Shown: positions 55,845-63,118 of the stretch, in pieces
How positions within the stretch are numbered: position 1 is the first letter of the stretch
How the letters are laid out: every line of letters begins with the position of its first letter
Position numbers and translations under genes: made by a program
From: Streptomyces hundungensis
Lineage (GTDB): Bacteria > Actinomycetota > Actinomycetes > Streptomycetales > Streptomycetaceae
Length of the DNA stretch: 64,000 nucleotides
Direction: 5' to 3'
NCBI RefSeq assembly: GCF_003627815.1
Contig: NZ_CP032698.1
Location: 5,704,001-5,768,000 of the forward strand
Notes under the pieces: generated by a model
Told to the model about the DNA's origin: nothing
Database searches by the model: none
Seen by the model: the letters and a program-made list of their open reading frames with translations, nothing else

Positions 55845-56987
55845 TCAGGCGGCCAGGACCGGCTCGGCGGCCCGCGCGGCCTCGCGGCGGACCGCGGCGA
55901 CGCGCTCCAGGGAGGCGAGCACCAGACGGGGGTCGGCGACGAAGTCCACCAGGCAGGCGATCTCGTCGACGCCGGCCGCGCGCACCCGGCGGGCGGTCTC
56001 GGTGCACTCCTCGACCGAGCCGATCAGGGAGTTCCCGGAGAGGTAGCGGTTGACGCCGAGCTCGGCGAGCTTGCGCTGCGCCTTCACGGCGGACAGCACC
56101 TCGCGGCCCTGCTTGTTGCCGCTCATGCGGCCGCCGGCCTCGACCGCGAGGGCCTCCAGGTCGATGGCGGAGAGCAGATAGTCGCGCAGGGCGCCGCCGC
56201 CCACCTCGCGGGCGGTCGCCGCGTCGTCGGCGACGTAGGTGTGCATCATGACCGTGACCTTGCCCGGCCCGTCCCAGCCGGCCTCGGCGCGCGCCGACCG
56301 GTACAGGGCGATCTTGTCGCCGAGCGATTCGACGTCCTGGTTCTCCAGATGCGTCAGGATGTTGCAGCCGAGCCGGCCCGCCTCGCGGAAGGTGCCCTCG
56401 CTGCGGGAGGCGGTCACCCACACCGACAGGTCGTCCTGCACCGGGCGCGGGAAGACGGGCAGCGTGGTCTCGACGCCCAGCGGGTTGGGCCCGGTCCAGT
56501 GCCCGGTGCGCCAGGCGGTCCGGATGTCGGTGACATCCTTGATCATCTGCTCGCGCCGGGTCTCGTACTTCTCCGGCGCGATCACGAAGTCGTTGACGTT
56601 CCAGCCGGAGCCCACCGAGATCGCGACCCGGCCGCCCGAGATGCCGTCCACCATCGCGAAGTCCTCGACGATGCGGGCGGCCGGGTGCAGCGGCGTCACG
56701 ACGCTGCCGGCCCGGATCTGGATGCGGCTCGTCACCGCGGCGATGGCCGCCGAGGTCACCGCCGGGTTGGGAAAGGCGCCGCCGAAGCGGTGGAAGTGCC
56801 GCTCGGGCGTCGATACGAAACCGAAGCCCAGCTCGTCGGCGCGGCGGGCCGCGTCCAGCATCAGCCGGTAGGTCTCCTCAGCCCGGTCGCCGACCGCGGC
56901 GAAGAAGAAGACACCGAAGTCCAGCGGCCGCTCACCTGCCGAGCCGTCCGCACCGTGGCTGCCGGTCTGCCGGGAATCCGCGTTCAT
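55845..56987 (-). CDS. Luciferase-like FMNH2-dependent monooxygenase (natural-product type)
   Basis: A 380-residue TIM-barrel enzyme. The opening LDFGVFFF, FVSTPERHFHRFGGAFPNPAV and VGSGWNVNDF correspond to the luciferase-like monooxygenases found inside or beside NRPS/PKS modules (MupA-type). Such enzymes oxidise carrier-bound or free substrates. The FMN reductase lies directly downstream, and an adenylation/carrier pair is divergent. Oxidation of a carrier-tethered aminoacyl or acyl group is plausible but not shown. The ATG has GGAGG nine bases upstream. Confidence 0.88.
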   Translation of the reverse strand: MNADSRQTGSHGADGSAGERPLDFGVFFFAAVGDRAEETYRLMLDAARRADELGFGFVSTPERHFHRFGGAFPNPAVTSAAIAAVTSRIQIRAGSVVTPLHPAARIVEDFAMVDGISGGRVAISVGSGWNVNDFVIAPEKYETRREQMIKDVTDIRTAWRTGHWTGPNPLGVETTLPVFPRPVQDDLSVWVTASRSEGTFREAGRLGCNILTHLENQDVESLGDKIALYRSARAEAGWDGPGKVTVMMHTYVADDAATAREVGGGALRDYLLSAIDLEALAVEAGGRMSGNKQGREVLSAVKAQRKLAELGVNRYLSGNSLIGSVEECTETARRVRAAGVDEIACLVDFVADPRLVLASLERVAAVRREAARAAEPVLAA

Positions 56988-57523
56988 TTAGCGCTGCCTC
57001 CTTCCCCGTCGGACGTCGTCGCGGCGGGGTCGTCACCATGGGGGCTTGCTGCCCGGCGACACCATGGGACGCCCCCTCGCACCGGACTCGAGTCCCGGGC
57101 AGGCCCGCGGCGCTCAAGGCGCCCTCAAGTCCCGCACGAGGCGGCTCGGTTGTGATGGATTCGAGCGAGATCCGAGGGAGGCTCGAAGGAGGCGGCCCGC
57201 TAAGTGCAGCGCTGCCAGGGGCGCGAGGAACTACGCGCCCAGCCCCACACGACCGTTAAGTGCAGCTCTGCTAGGGGCGCGGGGAACTGCGCGCCCAGCC
57301 ACGCAAGGCCCGCAGCCGAAACCGCACCACCCGACCCGGTAAGCGCAACGCTGCTAAGGGGCGCGGGGAACTGCGCGCCCAGCCACGCACGGCCCGCAGC
57401 CGAAACCGAACCGCACCACCCCGCTCCGCAGCCCGCATCCACCGCCCCTCGACCCGGGGTCGAGACAACCCCCCCACGCTCAGGGTGACCAACATTCCGT
57501 TCCGATGACCACGAGGTTGCTGG
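56988..57523. other. Divergent control region with repeats
   Basis: A 536-bp gap between the luciferase-like gene and the adenylation gene. It contains three related blocks starting taagtgcagc...aggggcgcggggaactgcgcgcccag (about 57198, 57256 and 57338), inverse in orientation to the repeats at 1.8-2.1 kb, and an operator-like dyad at 57448-57464. Promoters for both operons must lie here, but no clear pair was identified. Confidence 0.6.
57448..57464. promoter_or_regulatory. 17-bp dyad upstream of adenylation gene
   Basis: CTCGACCC and GGGTCGAG are perfect inverted copies around one G, 59 bp before the start of the adenylation-enzyme gene. It is a possible regulator-binding site. Confidence 0.4.
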
Positions 57524-59044
57524 ATGACGACTCAGACGCTGGTTGCCGCGGACACCGGCACCGACACCGTCCACGGACTGCTCGCGGCCGCCGTGGCCGC
57601 CCGGCCCGACGCCCCCGCGGTGCGCGACGCCTCGGGCGTATGGACCTACGCGGAACTGGACGCCTGGTCACGGGCGTACGCCGACTGGCTCACCGCCCAG
57701 GGTGTGGGACACGCGGACCGGATCCTGGTCCGCGTCGGCAACACCCGGGAATTCACCGCCCTGATGTTCGGCGCGCTGCGCCGCGGCATCGCCTTCGTGC
57801 CGGTCAACCCGGCGATGAAGCGCTTCCACCTGAACACCGTCGTGCCGGACTGCGACCCGGTCCTCGTGATCGGCCAGGACGCCCAGGACACCGCAATCCT
57901 ACGGAAGTTGACGGGCCGTCCGGTCTTCGAGCTCGACGTGGTACGCCGCGGCGCCGAGGCGCTGTACGACGCGTCCCTCGCCGCCGACGAGGCGCCCGTC
58001 GCCCCCGACGACCTCGGCCTGCTCATCTACACCTCCGGCTCCACCTCCGCGCCCAAGGCCGTGGTCAGCACGCACGCCCCGATCGTCTTCGCCGCCCGCG
58101 CCATCCAGGCCCGGCTCGACTACCGCGAGGACGATGTCGTCCTCGTCGCGGTGCCGGTCTCCTTCGACTACGGGCTCTACCAGATCCTGCTGTCCGTGAT
58201 CGCGGGCGCCCAGGTGGTGCTCACCTCACCGGACCGCCATGTGCGGCTGCTGTCCACGCTGCACGAGTACGGGGTCACGGTCGTCCCCCTGGTGCCCTCG
58301 CTCGGCGAAATGCTGCTCACGCTCGCCAAGCGGGACCGCCGCGAGGCGCCCCCGGTGCGGCTGTTCACCAACACCGGCGCGGCTCTGACCGGGCCCGTCA
58401 TCGCCCAACTGCGGGCCGCGTTCCCCAAGGCCCAGGTCTCGCCGATGTTCGGCACCACCGAGTGCAAGCGCATCACCGTCCTCGAACCGGACGGCGACCT
58501 CGTACGCCCCGGCTCTGTCGGACGCGCCCTCGACGGCACCGAGGTGCTGATCCTGGACGACGACGGCCGGCTCCTGCCGTCCGGCACGGTCGGCGAGATC
58601 TGCGTACGCGGACCGCACATCATGACCGGCTACTGGCAGGCCCCGGAGCAGACCGCCCTGCGGTTCCGCCCCGACCCGGTGACCGGCGAGACCACCCTGC
58701 ACACCGGCGACTACGGACATCTCGACGCCTACGGCCACCTCTACTTCGAGGGCCGGCGCGACGACCTGTTCAAGCGCAAGGGCGTCCGCATGGGCACCCT
58801 GGAGATCGAGACGGCGGCGCTCGACATCGAGGGCGTCACGGCCGCCGCCGCCCTGGCCCCGGCCGAGGGCCAGGACCTCACGCTGTACGCCGTCACCGAG
58901 CTCTCGGCCGACGAGGTGCTCGCGCAGCTCACCGAGCGCCTTGAGGCCGCCAAGGTCCCCGCCGCGTGCCATCTGCTCGACGCGCTCCCCCTCACCCCGA
59001 ACGGCAAGACCGACAAGCAGCGCCTGCGCCGCGAACAGAAGTAA
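57524..59044 (+). CDS. Stand-alone adenylation enzyme (AMP-forming acyl/aminoacyl ligase)
   Basis: A 506-residue enzyme activating a carboxylic acid as its adenylate and loading it on a carrier. Core motifs are complete: LIYTSGSTSAPKAV (A3), VSFDYGLYQ (A4), MFGTTECK (A5), HTGDYGHLD (A7), FKRKGVRMGTLEIE (A8) and LTPNGKTDK with the catalytic Lys (A10). The Asp of A4 that often contacts an alpha- or beta-amine is present, but FDYGLY is also seen in acyl ligases, so the substrate is open. The ATG has GAGG upstream. The carrier protein follows 37 bp later. Confidence 0.93.
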   Translation: MTTQTLVAADTGTDTVHGLLAAAVAARPDAPAVRDASGVWTYAELDAWSRAYADWLTAQGVGHADRILVRVGNTREFTALMFGALRRGIAFVPVNPAMKRFHLNTVVPDCDPVLVIGQDAQDTAILRKLTGRPVFELDVVRRGAEALYDASLAADEAPVAPDDLGLLIYTSGSTSAPKAVVSTHAPIVFAARAIQARLDYREDDVVLVAVPVSFDYGLYQILLSVIAGAQVVLTSPDRHVRLLSTLHEYGVTVVPLVPSLGEMLLTLAKRDRREAPPVRLFTNTGAALTGPVIAQLRAAFPKAQVSPMFGTTECKRITVLEPDGDLVRPGSVGRALDGTEVLILDDDGRLLPSGTVGEICVRGPHIMTGYWQAPEQTALRFRPDPVTGETTLHTGDYGHLDAYGHLYFEGRRDDLFKRKGVRMGTLEIETAALDIEGVTAAAALAPAEGQDLTLYAVTELSADEVLAQLTERLEAAKVPAACHLLDALPLTPNGKTDKQRLRREQK

Positions 59045-59081
59045 TCACCGCCCCGCCCCGCTCCCGTAAGGAGATTGAGCC

Positions 59082-59345
59082 ATGACCACCACTGACGTCT
59101 CGTGGGACGCCGGCTTCGAGCAGCTGCTGACCTCGGTCCTGCCGCGTGTCACGAGCCCGCTGGATCCCGCGCTCGACCTGAAGGCCGTCGGCCTCGACTC
59201 GATGGCCACGATCGAGCTTCTGGTCCGTCTTGAGGACCAGTACGACCTGGAGATTCCCGAGGGTCAGCTCACCGGCGCGACCTTCGCGACTCCGGGGGCG
59301 CTGTGGGCGGTCCTCGCCGCGCAGCGCGCCGGCGCCCGCGCCTGA
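59082..59345 (+). CDS. Acyl/peptidyl carrier protein
   Basis: An 87-residue four-helix carrier with GLDSM (phosphopantetheine Ser40) and a typical helix III/IV (LEDQYDLEIPEGQL, TFATPGALWAVLA). GGAG lies eight bases before the ATG. It is the probable acceptor for the adenylation enzyme encoded just upstream. Confidence 0.95.
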   Translation: MTTTDVSWDAGFEQLLTSVLPRVTSPLDPALDLKAVGLDSMATIELLVRLEDQYDLEIPEGQLTGATFATPGALWAVLAAQRAGARA

Positions 59346-59404
59346 CCCCCGGTTTCCGCCGCACCATCCAACCCCCCACCCCTTAACGTCCGTTGGAGGA
59401 CACC

Positions 59405-59497
59405 ATGAGCCACCTCATCATCGGTCTTGCCGTCACCGTCGTCGTCTGCCTCGTCATCAAGTTTGGTGGGGATGCGCTGAAGAAGCGTCGCGGCTAG
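59405..59497 (+). CDS. 30-residue membrane microprotein
   Basis: The frame at 59405 has GGAGG five bases upstream and encodes a short N-terminus, a hydrophobic helix over residues 4-19 (LIIGLAVTVVVCLVIK) and a basic end (ALKKRRG). It ends at a TAG. It lies 59 bp behind the carrier-protein gene on the same strand, so it is part of that operon. Function unknown; it could anchor or regulate the loading pair at the membrane. Confidence 0.6.
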   Translation: MSHLIIGLAVTVVVCLVIKFGGDALKKRRG

Positions 59498-60172
59498 TCC
59501 GTAAGCCGCCGTCCCCGAAGGGGTCCGCCGACCACCAGGTCCGGCGGGCCCTTTCCGCATGCGCGACGGCACCCGCCCACCCACCCGTGCAGCGGGCTGA
59601 AGGGTTGGCCGCCTGGAACTCCGCCCCAGCCGCTTGCCCACCCACCCGCCCGTGCAGCGGGTTGCTCGGTTCGGCCCCCTGGGGCTCCGCCCCAGCCCCC
59701 GGGCGTTTGCCCACCCACCCGCCCGTACAGCGGGTTGAAGGGTGCGGCCCCTGGGGCTCCGCCCCAGACCCCGAGCCCCTTTGCCCACCCACCCGCCCGT
59801 AGGCGCAGGGTTGGATGGCCCGGGCCTCCTGGGGCTCCGCCCCAGACCCCGTATCGCGCCTGAACGGCGCTCGTCCTCAATCGCCGGACGGGCTGGGGTG
59901 GCCGATGCGGGCCAGCACCGAGTAGTTAGGGGCGCGGGGAACTGCGCGAGAAGCGAGCACGGTCCGCAGGATCGAGAGGGTTTAGGGGCGCGGGGAACTG
60001 CGCGAGAAGCGACCACGGCCCGCAGGATCGAGAGGGTTTAGGGGCGCGGGGAACTGCGCAAAAGCGACCACGGCTCGCAGGCCGAGAGCGGGTTGAGGGG
60101 CGCGGGGAACTGCGCAAAAAGGCAACGCCGGGCCGCAGCCGGAGGCGGTTCCGCAGGGCTCCGCGCATGCGG
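59498..60172. repeat. Tandem arrays of two REP-like elements
   Basis: About 680 gene-free bases. First, roughly four units of 65-80 bp contain cccacccacccgcccgt...gcagcgggttg and ctggggctccgccccag (59570-59850). Then one cctcaatcgccggacgggct block (59875-59895). Then four units of 56-57 bp starting aggggcgcggggaactgcgc at 59928, 59984, 60040 and 60097. All are inverse in orientation to the copies near 2.0 and 51.0 kb. Confidence 0.85.
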
Positions 60173-60203
60173 GAGGGCCCCCGCCCGGTGGGCGAGGGCC
60201 CTC
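60173..60203 (-). terminator. Terminator of the exporter-glycosyltransferase operon
   Basis: GAGGGCCC (60173-60180) with GGGCCCTC (60196-60203), and an inner CGCCC/GGGCG pair, form a long stem 15 bp beyond the stop of the glycosyltransferase. Confidence 0.75.
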
Positions 60204-60217
60204 ACAAGGGACGGGGC

Positions 60218-61387
60218 TCAGGCCGCCGCCACGAGCCGCTCCAGATCCCCCACCACCCCCGCCGGACTCGGCATCTCCGCCATGTCCGCCCCCAATTCCC
60301 CCGCACACTTCAGGTACCGCGGATCATCCAGCACGTCCCGGATCGCCTCGCGCACCTGGGCAGAGTCGTTCTGCGGGGCCGCTTCGCCGAGGACCCGCGC
60401 GGCGCCGGCCGCGGCGAGGAGTTCCGCCGAGGCGAACTGGTCGACGATCTGCGGCAGCACCACCTGGGGCAGGCCGAACGAGCACGCCGTGAGGGTCGTG
60501 TTCGCGCCCCCGTGGTGGATGACGGCGTCGCAGTCCCGCAGGAAGAGGTTGAGCGGGACCGGCTCCACCACCTTTACGTTGGCGGGGAGTTGACCGAAGC
60601 CCGCATGGAAGGCGGCGTCCGCGGTCACCACCCCCTCGACGTTCTCCAGGCCCTCGAACGCCGCGATGATCGAGCGGTACAGGCCGGTGCCGTTGAGGAC
60701 GAGGGTCTGGCGGCCCAGGCACACCACCACGCGGCGCACCCCGTCCGCGGCCGGCTGATGCAGCCAGTCGGGCACGGTGCCGGTGCCGTTGAACGGGACG
60801 TAGCCGATGGGCGCGCCCGGCGCCGCGCTCGGGTGGCGCAGCGCGGGCGGGCACGGGTCGAGGAGCAGGGTCGGGTCGGGCAGCCCGTCCAGGCCGAGCC
60901 GCTCGGCGGTCCCGTACAGAAAGTTGCGGGCCGAGGCGCGCGAGGGGCCGCTCAGCGGGTCGACGCCCCAGCGGTGCTGCACCGAGGGGATGCCGAGCGC
61001 GCCGGCGACGAGTTGGCCCGCCAGTTCCATCTGCTCCGAGACGATCAGGTCGGGGCCCCACCCCCGGGCGAACTCCAGGTAGGAGCTCACCAGGTAGCGG
61101 GCGTGGGTCTCCCAGAGCTTGGTCGTGCCCGCCATCTTCTCCGGCGGGGTCGGCCCCATCAGCTCCAACGGGCGTACGCCGTCGGGGAGATGACGCTGAA
61201 GGACGTCCAGGCCGTGGAAGCGGTCGCCGATGTCGACGGCCGAGATCCCGGCGGCGCGGGCCGCGTCGGTGACGTCAGGCTGCGCGGCGACCGTCACCTC
61301 GTGACCCGCTCCCCTCAGCGCCCAGGCCAGCGGCACCATGGGGGTGAAGTGGGTGGGGAAGGGGGTGCTCAGCATCAGTACGCGCAT
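60218..61387 (-). other. Internal start: GT1 glycosyltransferase as a separate 389-residue product
   Basis: Inside the fused frame the ATG at 61387 is preceded by GAGGAGG nine bases upstream and begins exactly at the GT-B fold. The glycosyltransferase may therefore also be made on its own. Its domain has the N-terminal acceptor half (60-200), a nucleotide-sugar half and the motif VIHHGGANTTL with PQIVDQFASAELL. It presumably transfers the trideoxyhexose. Confidence 0.6.
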
Positions 61388-63118
61388 CGTCGTCGTCCTC
61401 CTCGGACGTTCGGGGGGTCTCTTCGGTCGGCTCAGCCGGTTCAGCCCGTTCAGCCGATTCAGCTGATTCGGCCGGTTCAGCCGATTCAGCCGGTTCAGCC
61501 GGCTCGGGGTGGCGCCGGTGGGCTGGTCGGCCTCGGCCTCGGCCGCCGCGGCCAGCGCGTTCACATCGACGTCCTTCATGACCAGGGCCGTCACCAGGGC
61601 GATCAGCAGGAGCCCGGCGGCCGTCAGGAGCAGCGTGGACGTGGCGTGGGCGAAGGCGTCCCGCACCAGGTGGCGGTGGATCGCGTCGAGCCCGGCGAGC
61701 TGAGCCGCGGCGGTGTCCGGGTCCTTGATGCCCGAGGCTCCCGCGGCCGAGGCGAAGCGGGCGCTGAGTACCGCTCCGAGTACCGTGCCGCCGATGGTGG
61801 TGCCCAGCATGGTGGCGAACCGCGAGGTGGTGGTGACCACGCCCAACTGGTCGGCGGAGGCCGCCGATTGGGTCATGAACAGGGCGATCGAGGTGACCCC
61901 GCCGAGGCCCACGCCGAGCAGCAGGAGCAGGACGTCGAGTTGCCAGACGGGCGCGTCGGTCACGGTCAGGCCGAGCCCGGCGACCGAGGCCGTCGCCGTC
62001 GCCGTCGTCGCCACCAGGACCGACTTGCACTTGCCGGTACGCGCGATGAACTTGCCCCAGCCGAGGAAGACCAGGACGACGCCGACGGCCAGCGGGATCA
62101 GGTGCAGGCCCACGGCGTCCAGGGAGACGCCCCGCACGATGTTCAGATAGTTGATGAAGAACACCGGCAGGGACAGCAGGGCGAAGCCGCCCACGAACTG
62201 GAGGATCGCGGCGGGCCGGAACACCTTGTCCTTGAACAGGGTGAGCGGCATCAGCGGGTCGGCCGCCTTCAGCTGCCGGGTCACGAAGCCGCCGGCCATC
62301 AGCACGCCGCCGTAGAAGTAGGGCAGTACCGGGCCGGAGAACGAGTGGGACTCGCCGTACTCCTTGACCCCGAGCAGCAGCGCGCAGGTGGCGGCCGCGA
62401 TGAGGACCGAGCCGAGGATGTCGACCTTCTGCCGGGTGCCCTTCACCGGGAGCCGCAGCGCCCACGCCACGCCCACCAGCGCGAGACCGGCGACCGGCAC
62501 GTTGAACAGGAAGATCCAGCGCCAGGACAGGTTCTCGCTGAGCGGCCCGCCGATCATCGGCCCGGCGATGATGCCGGCCGCGATGAGCGCGCCGCCCGCG
62601 TTGGAGCGCCCGGCCCGCGACTTGGGCGGGTACAGGGTGGCGATCACGATCAGGGTCATGCTCATCAGGCCGCCGCCGCCGAGCCCCTGGACCGCGCGGA
62701 AGACGATGAGCTGGGTGAGGGAGCCCGCGGTCGCGCACAGCGCGGAACCGGCGAGGAAGGTGGCGAGCGCCGCGAGGTAGACCCGGCGCGGCCCGTAGCT
62801 GTCGCTGAGCCGGCCGTACAGCGGCTGCGCGGCCGTCGCGGCCAGCAGATACGCGGTGATCAGCCAGGGGAAGCGGTCGATGCCGTGCGCGGGGTCGAGG
62901 TCGCGCACGATGGGCAGGACGGCCGAGGAGATGATCGAACCGTCGAGCAGGGCCAGCGTCATGATGGCCATGGCGCAGGCGATGAACACCAGGACCTTGA
63001 CGTCGCTCATGCCGTACGGGTTCGGCTTCTTCTCCTTGGCCTCCTTGGCCTCCTTGAGGGCGGCCGGTTTCTCCGTCGCCGTGCCGCTGGCGGCTCCGGC
63101 GGTCACGTCGGTGCTCAC
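60218..63118 (-). CDS. MFS (DHA2) exporter fused in frame to a GT1 glycosyltransferase
   Basis: One uninterrupted 966-codon frame. Residues 1-540 are an EmrB/QacA-type 14-helix exporter: a Lys/Glu-rich N-terminus, MTLALLDGSIISSAVLPIVRDL in helix 1, LYGRLSDSYGPRRVY in the first loop, and WRWIFLFNVPV. Residues 540-563 are a repeated RLN linker from a 9-bp tandem repeat. Residues 578-966 are a complete GT1 protein starting MRVLMLSTPFPTHF with HHGGANTTLTACSFGLPQ near the end. No stop codon separates them. The GTG at 63118 has AGGAGG and overlaps the preceding glycosyltransferase stop. The exporter likely removes the glycosylated product. Confidence 0.8.
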   Translation of the reverse strand: MSTDVTAGAASGTATEKPAALKEAKEAKEKKPNPYGMSDVKVLVFIACAMAIMTLALLDGSIISSAVLPIVRDLDPAHGIDRFPWLITAYLLAATAAQPLYGRLSDSYGPRRVYLAALATFLAGSALCATAGSLTQLIVFRAVQGLGGGGLMSMTLIVIATLYPPKSRAGRSNAGGALIAAGIIAGPMIGGPLSENLSWRWIFLFNVPVAGLALVGVAWALRLPVKGTRQKVDILGSVLIAAATCALLLGVKEYGESHSFSGPVLPYFYGGVLMAGGFVTRQLKAADPLMPLTLFKDKVFRPAAILQFVGGFALLSLPVFFINYLNIVRGVSLDAVGLHLIPLAVGVVLVFLGWGKFIARTGKCKSVLVATTATATASVAGLGLTVTDAPVWQLDVLLLLLGVGLGGVTSIALFMTQSAASADQLGVVTTTSRFATMLGTTIGGTVLGAVLSARFASAAGASGIKDPDTAAAQLAGLDAIHRHLVRDAFAHATSTLLLTAAGLLLIALVTALVMKDVDVNALAAAAEAEADQPTGATPSRLNRLNRLNRPNQLNRLNGLNRLSRPKRPPERPRRTTTMRVLMLSTPFPTHFTPMVPLAWALRGAGHEVTVAAQPDVTDAARAAGISAVDIGDRFHGLDVLQRHLPDGVRPLELMGPTPPEKMAGTTKLWETHARYLVSSYLEFARGWGPDLIVSEQMELAGQLVAGALGIPSVQHRWGVDPLSGPSRASARNFLYGTAERLGLDGLPDPTLLLDPCPPALRHPSAAPGAPIGYVPFNGTGTVPDWLHQPAADGVRRVVVCLGRQTLVLNGTGLYRSIIAAFEGLENVEGVVTADAAFHAGFGQLPANVKVVEPVPLNLFLRDCDAVIHHGGANTTLTACSFGLPQVVLPQIVDQFASAELLAAAGAARVLGEAAPQNDSAQVREAIRDVLDDPRYLKCAGELGADMAEMPSPAGVVGDLERLVAAA
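61430..61501 (-). repeat. 9-bp tandem repeat at the exporter-glycosyltransferase junction
   Basis: Eight units of CGGCTGAAC or near variants (minus strand) encode Arg-Leu-Asn repeats. Because the unit is nine bases, copy changes keep the frame open between the two domains. Confidence 0.88.

Noticed and set aside
59570..60150. A CRISPR-like repeat array
   Set aside because: The units follow each other with no unique spacers, similar copies occur elsewhere in intergenic regions, and no cas genes are present.
61387..61520. A frameshift at the exporter-glycosyltransferase junction with an acidic EPAE-type tail in another frame
   Set aside because: The Arg-Leu-Asn frame has G/C at most third positions and runs straight from the exporter to the glycosyltransferase; the alternative frame uses many A/T third positions. 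An error in the repeat cannot be wholly excluded.
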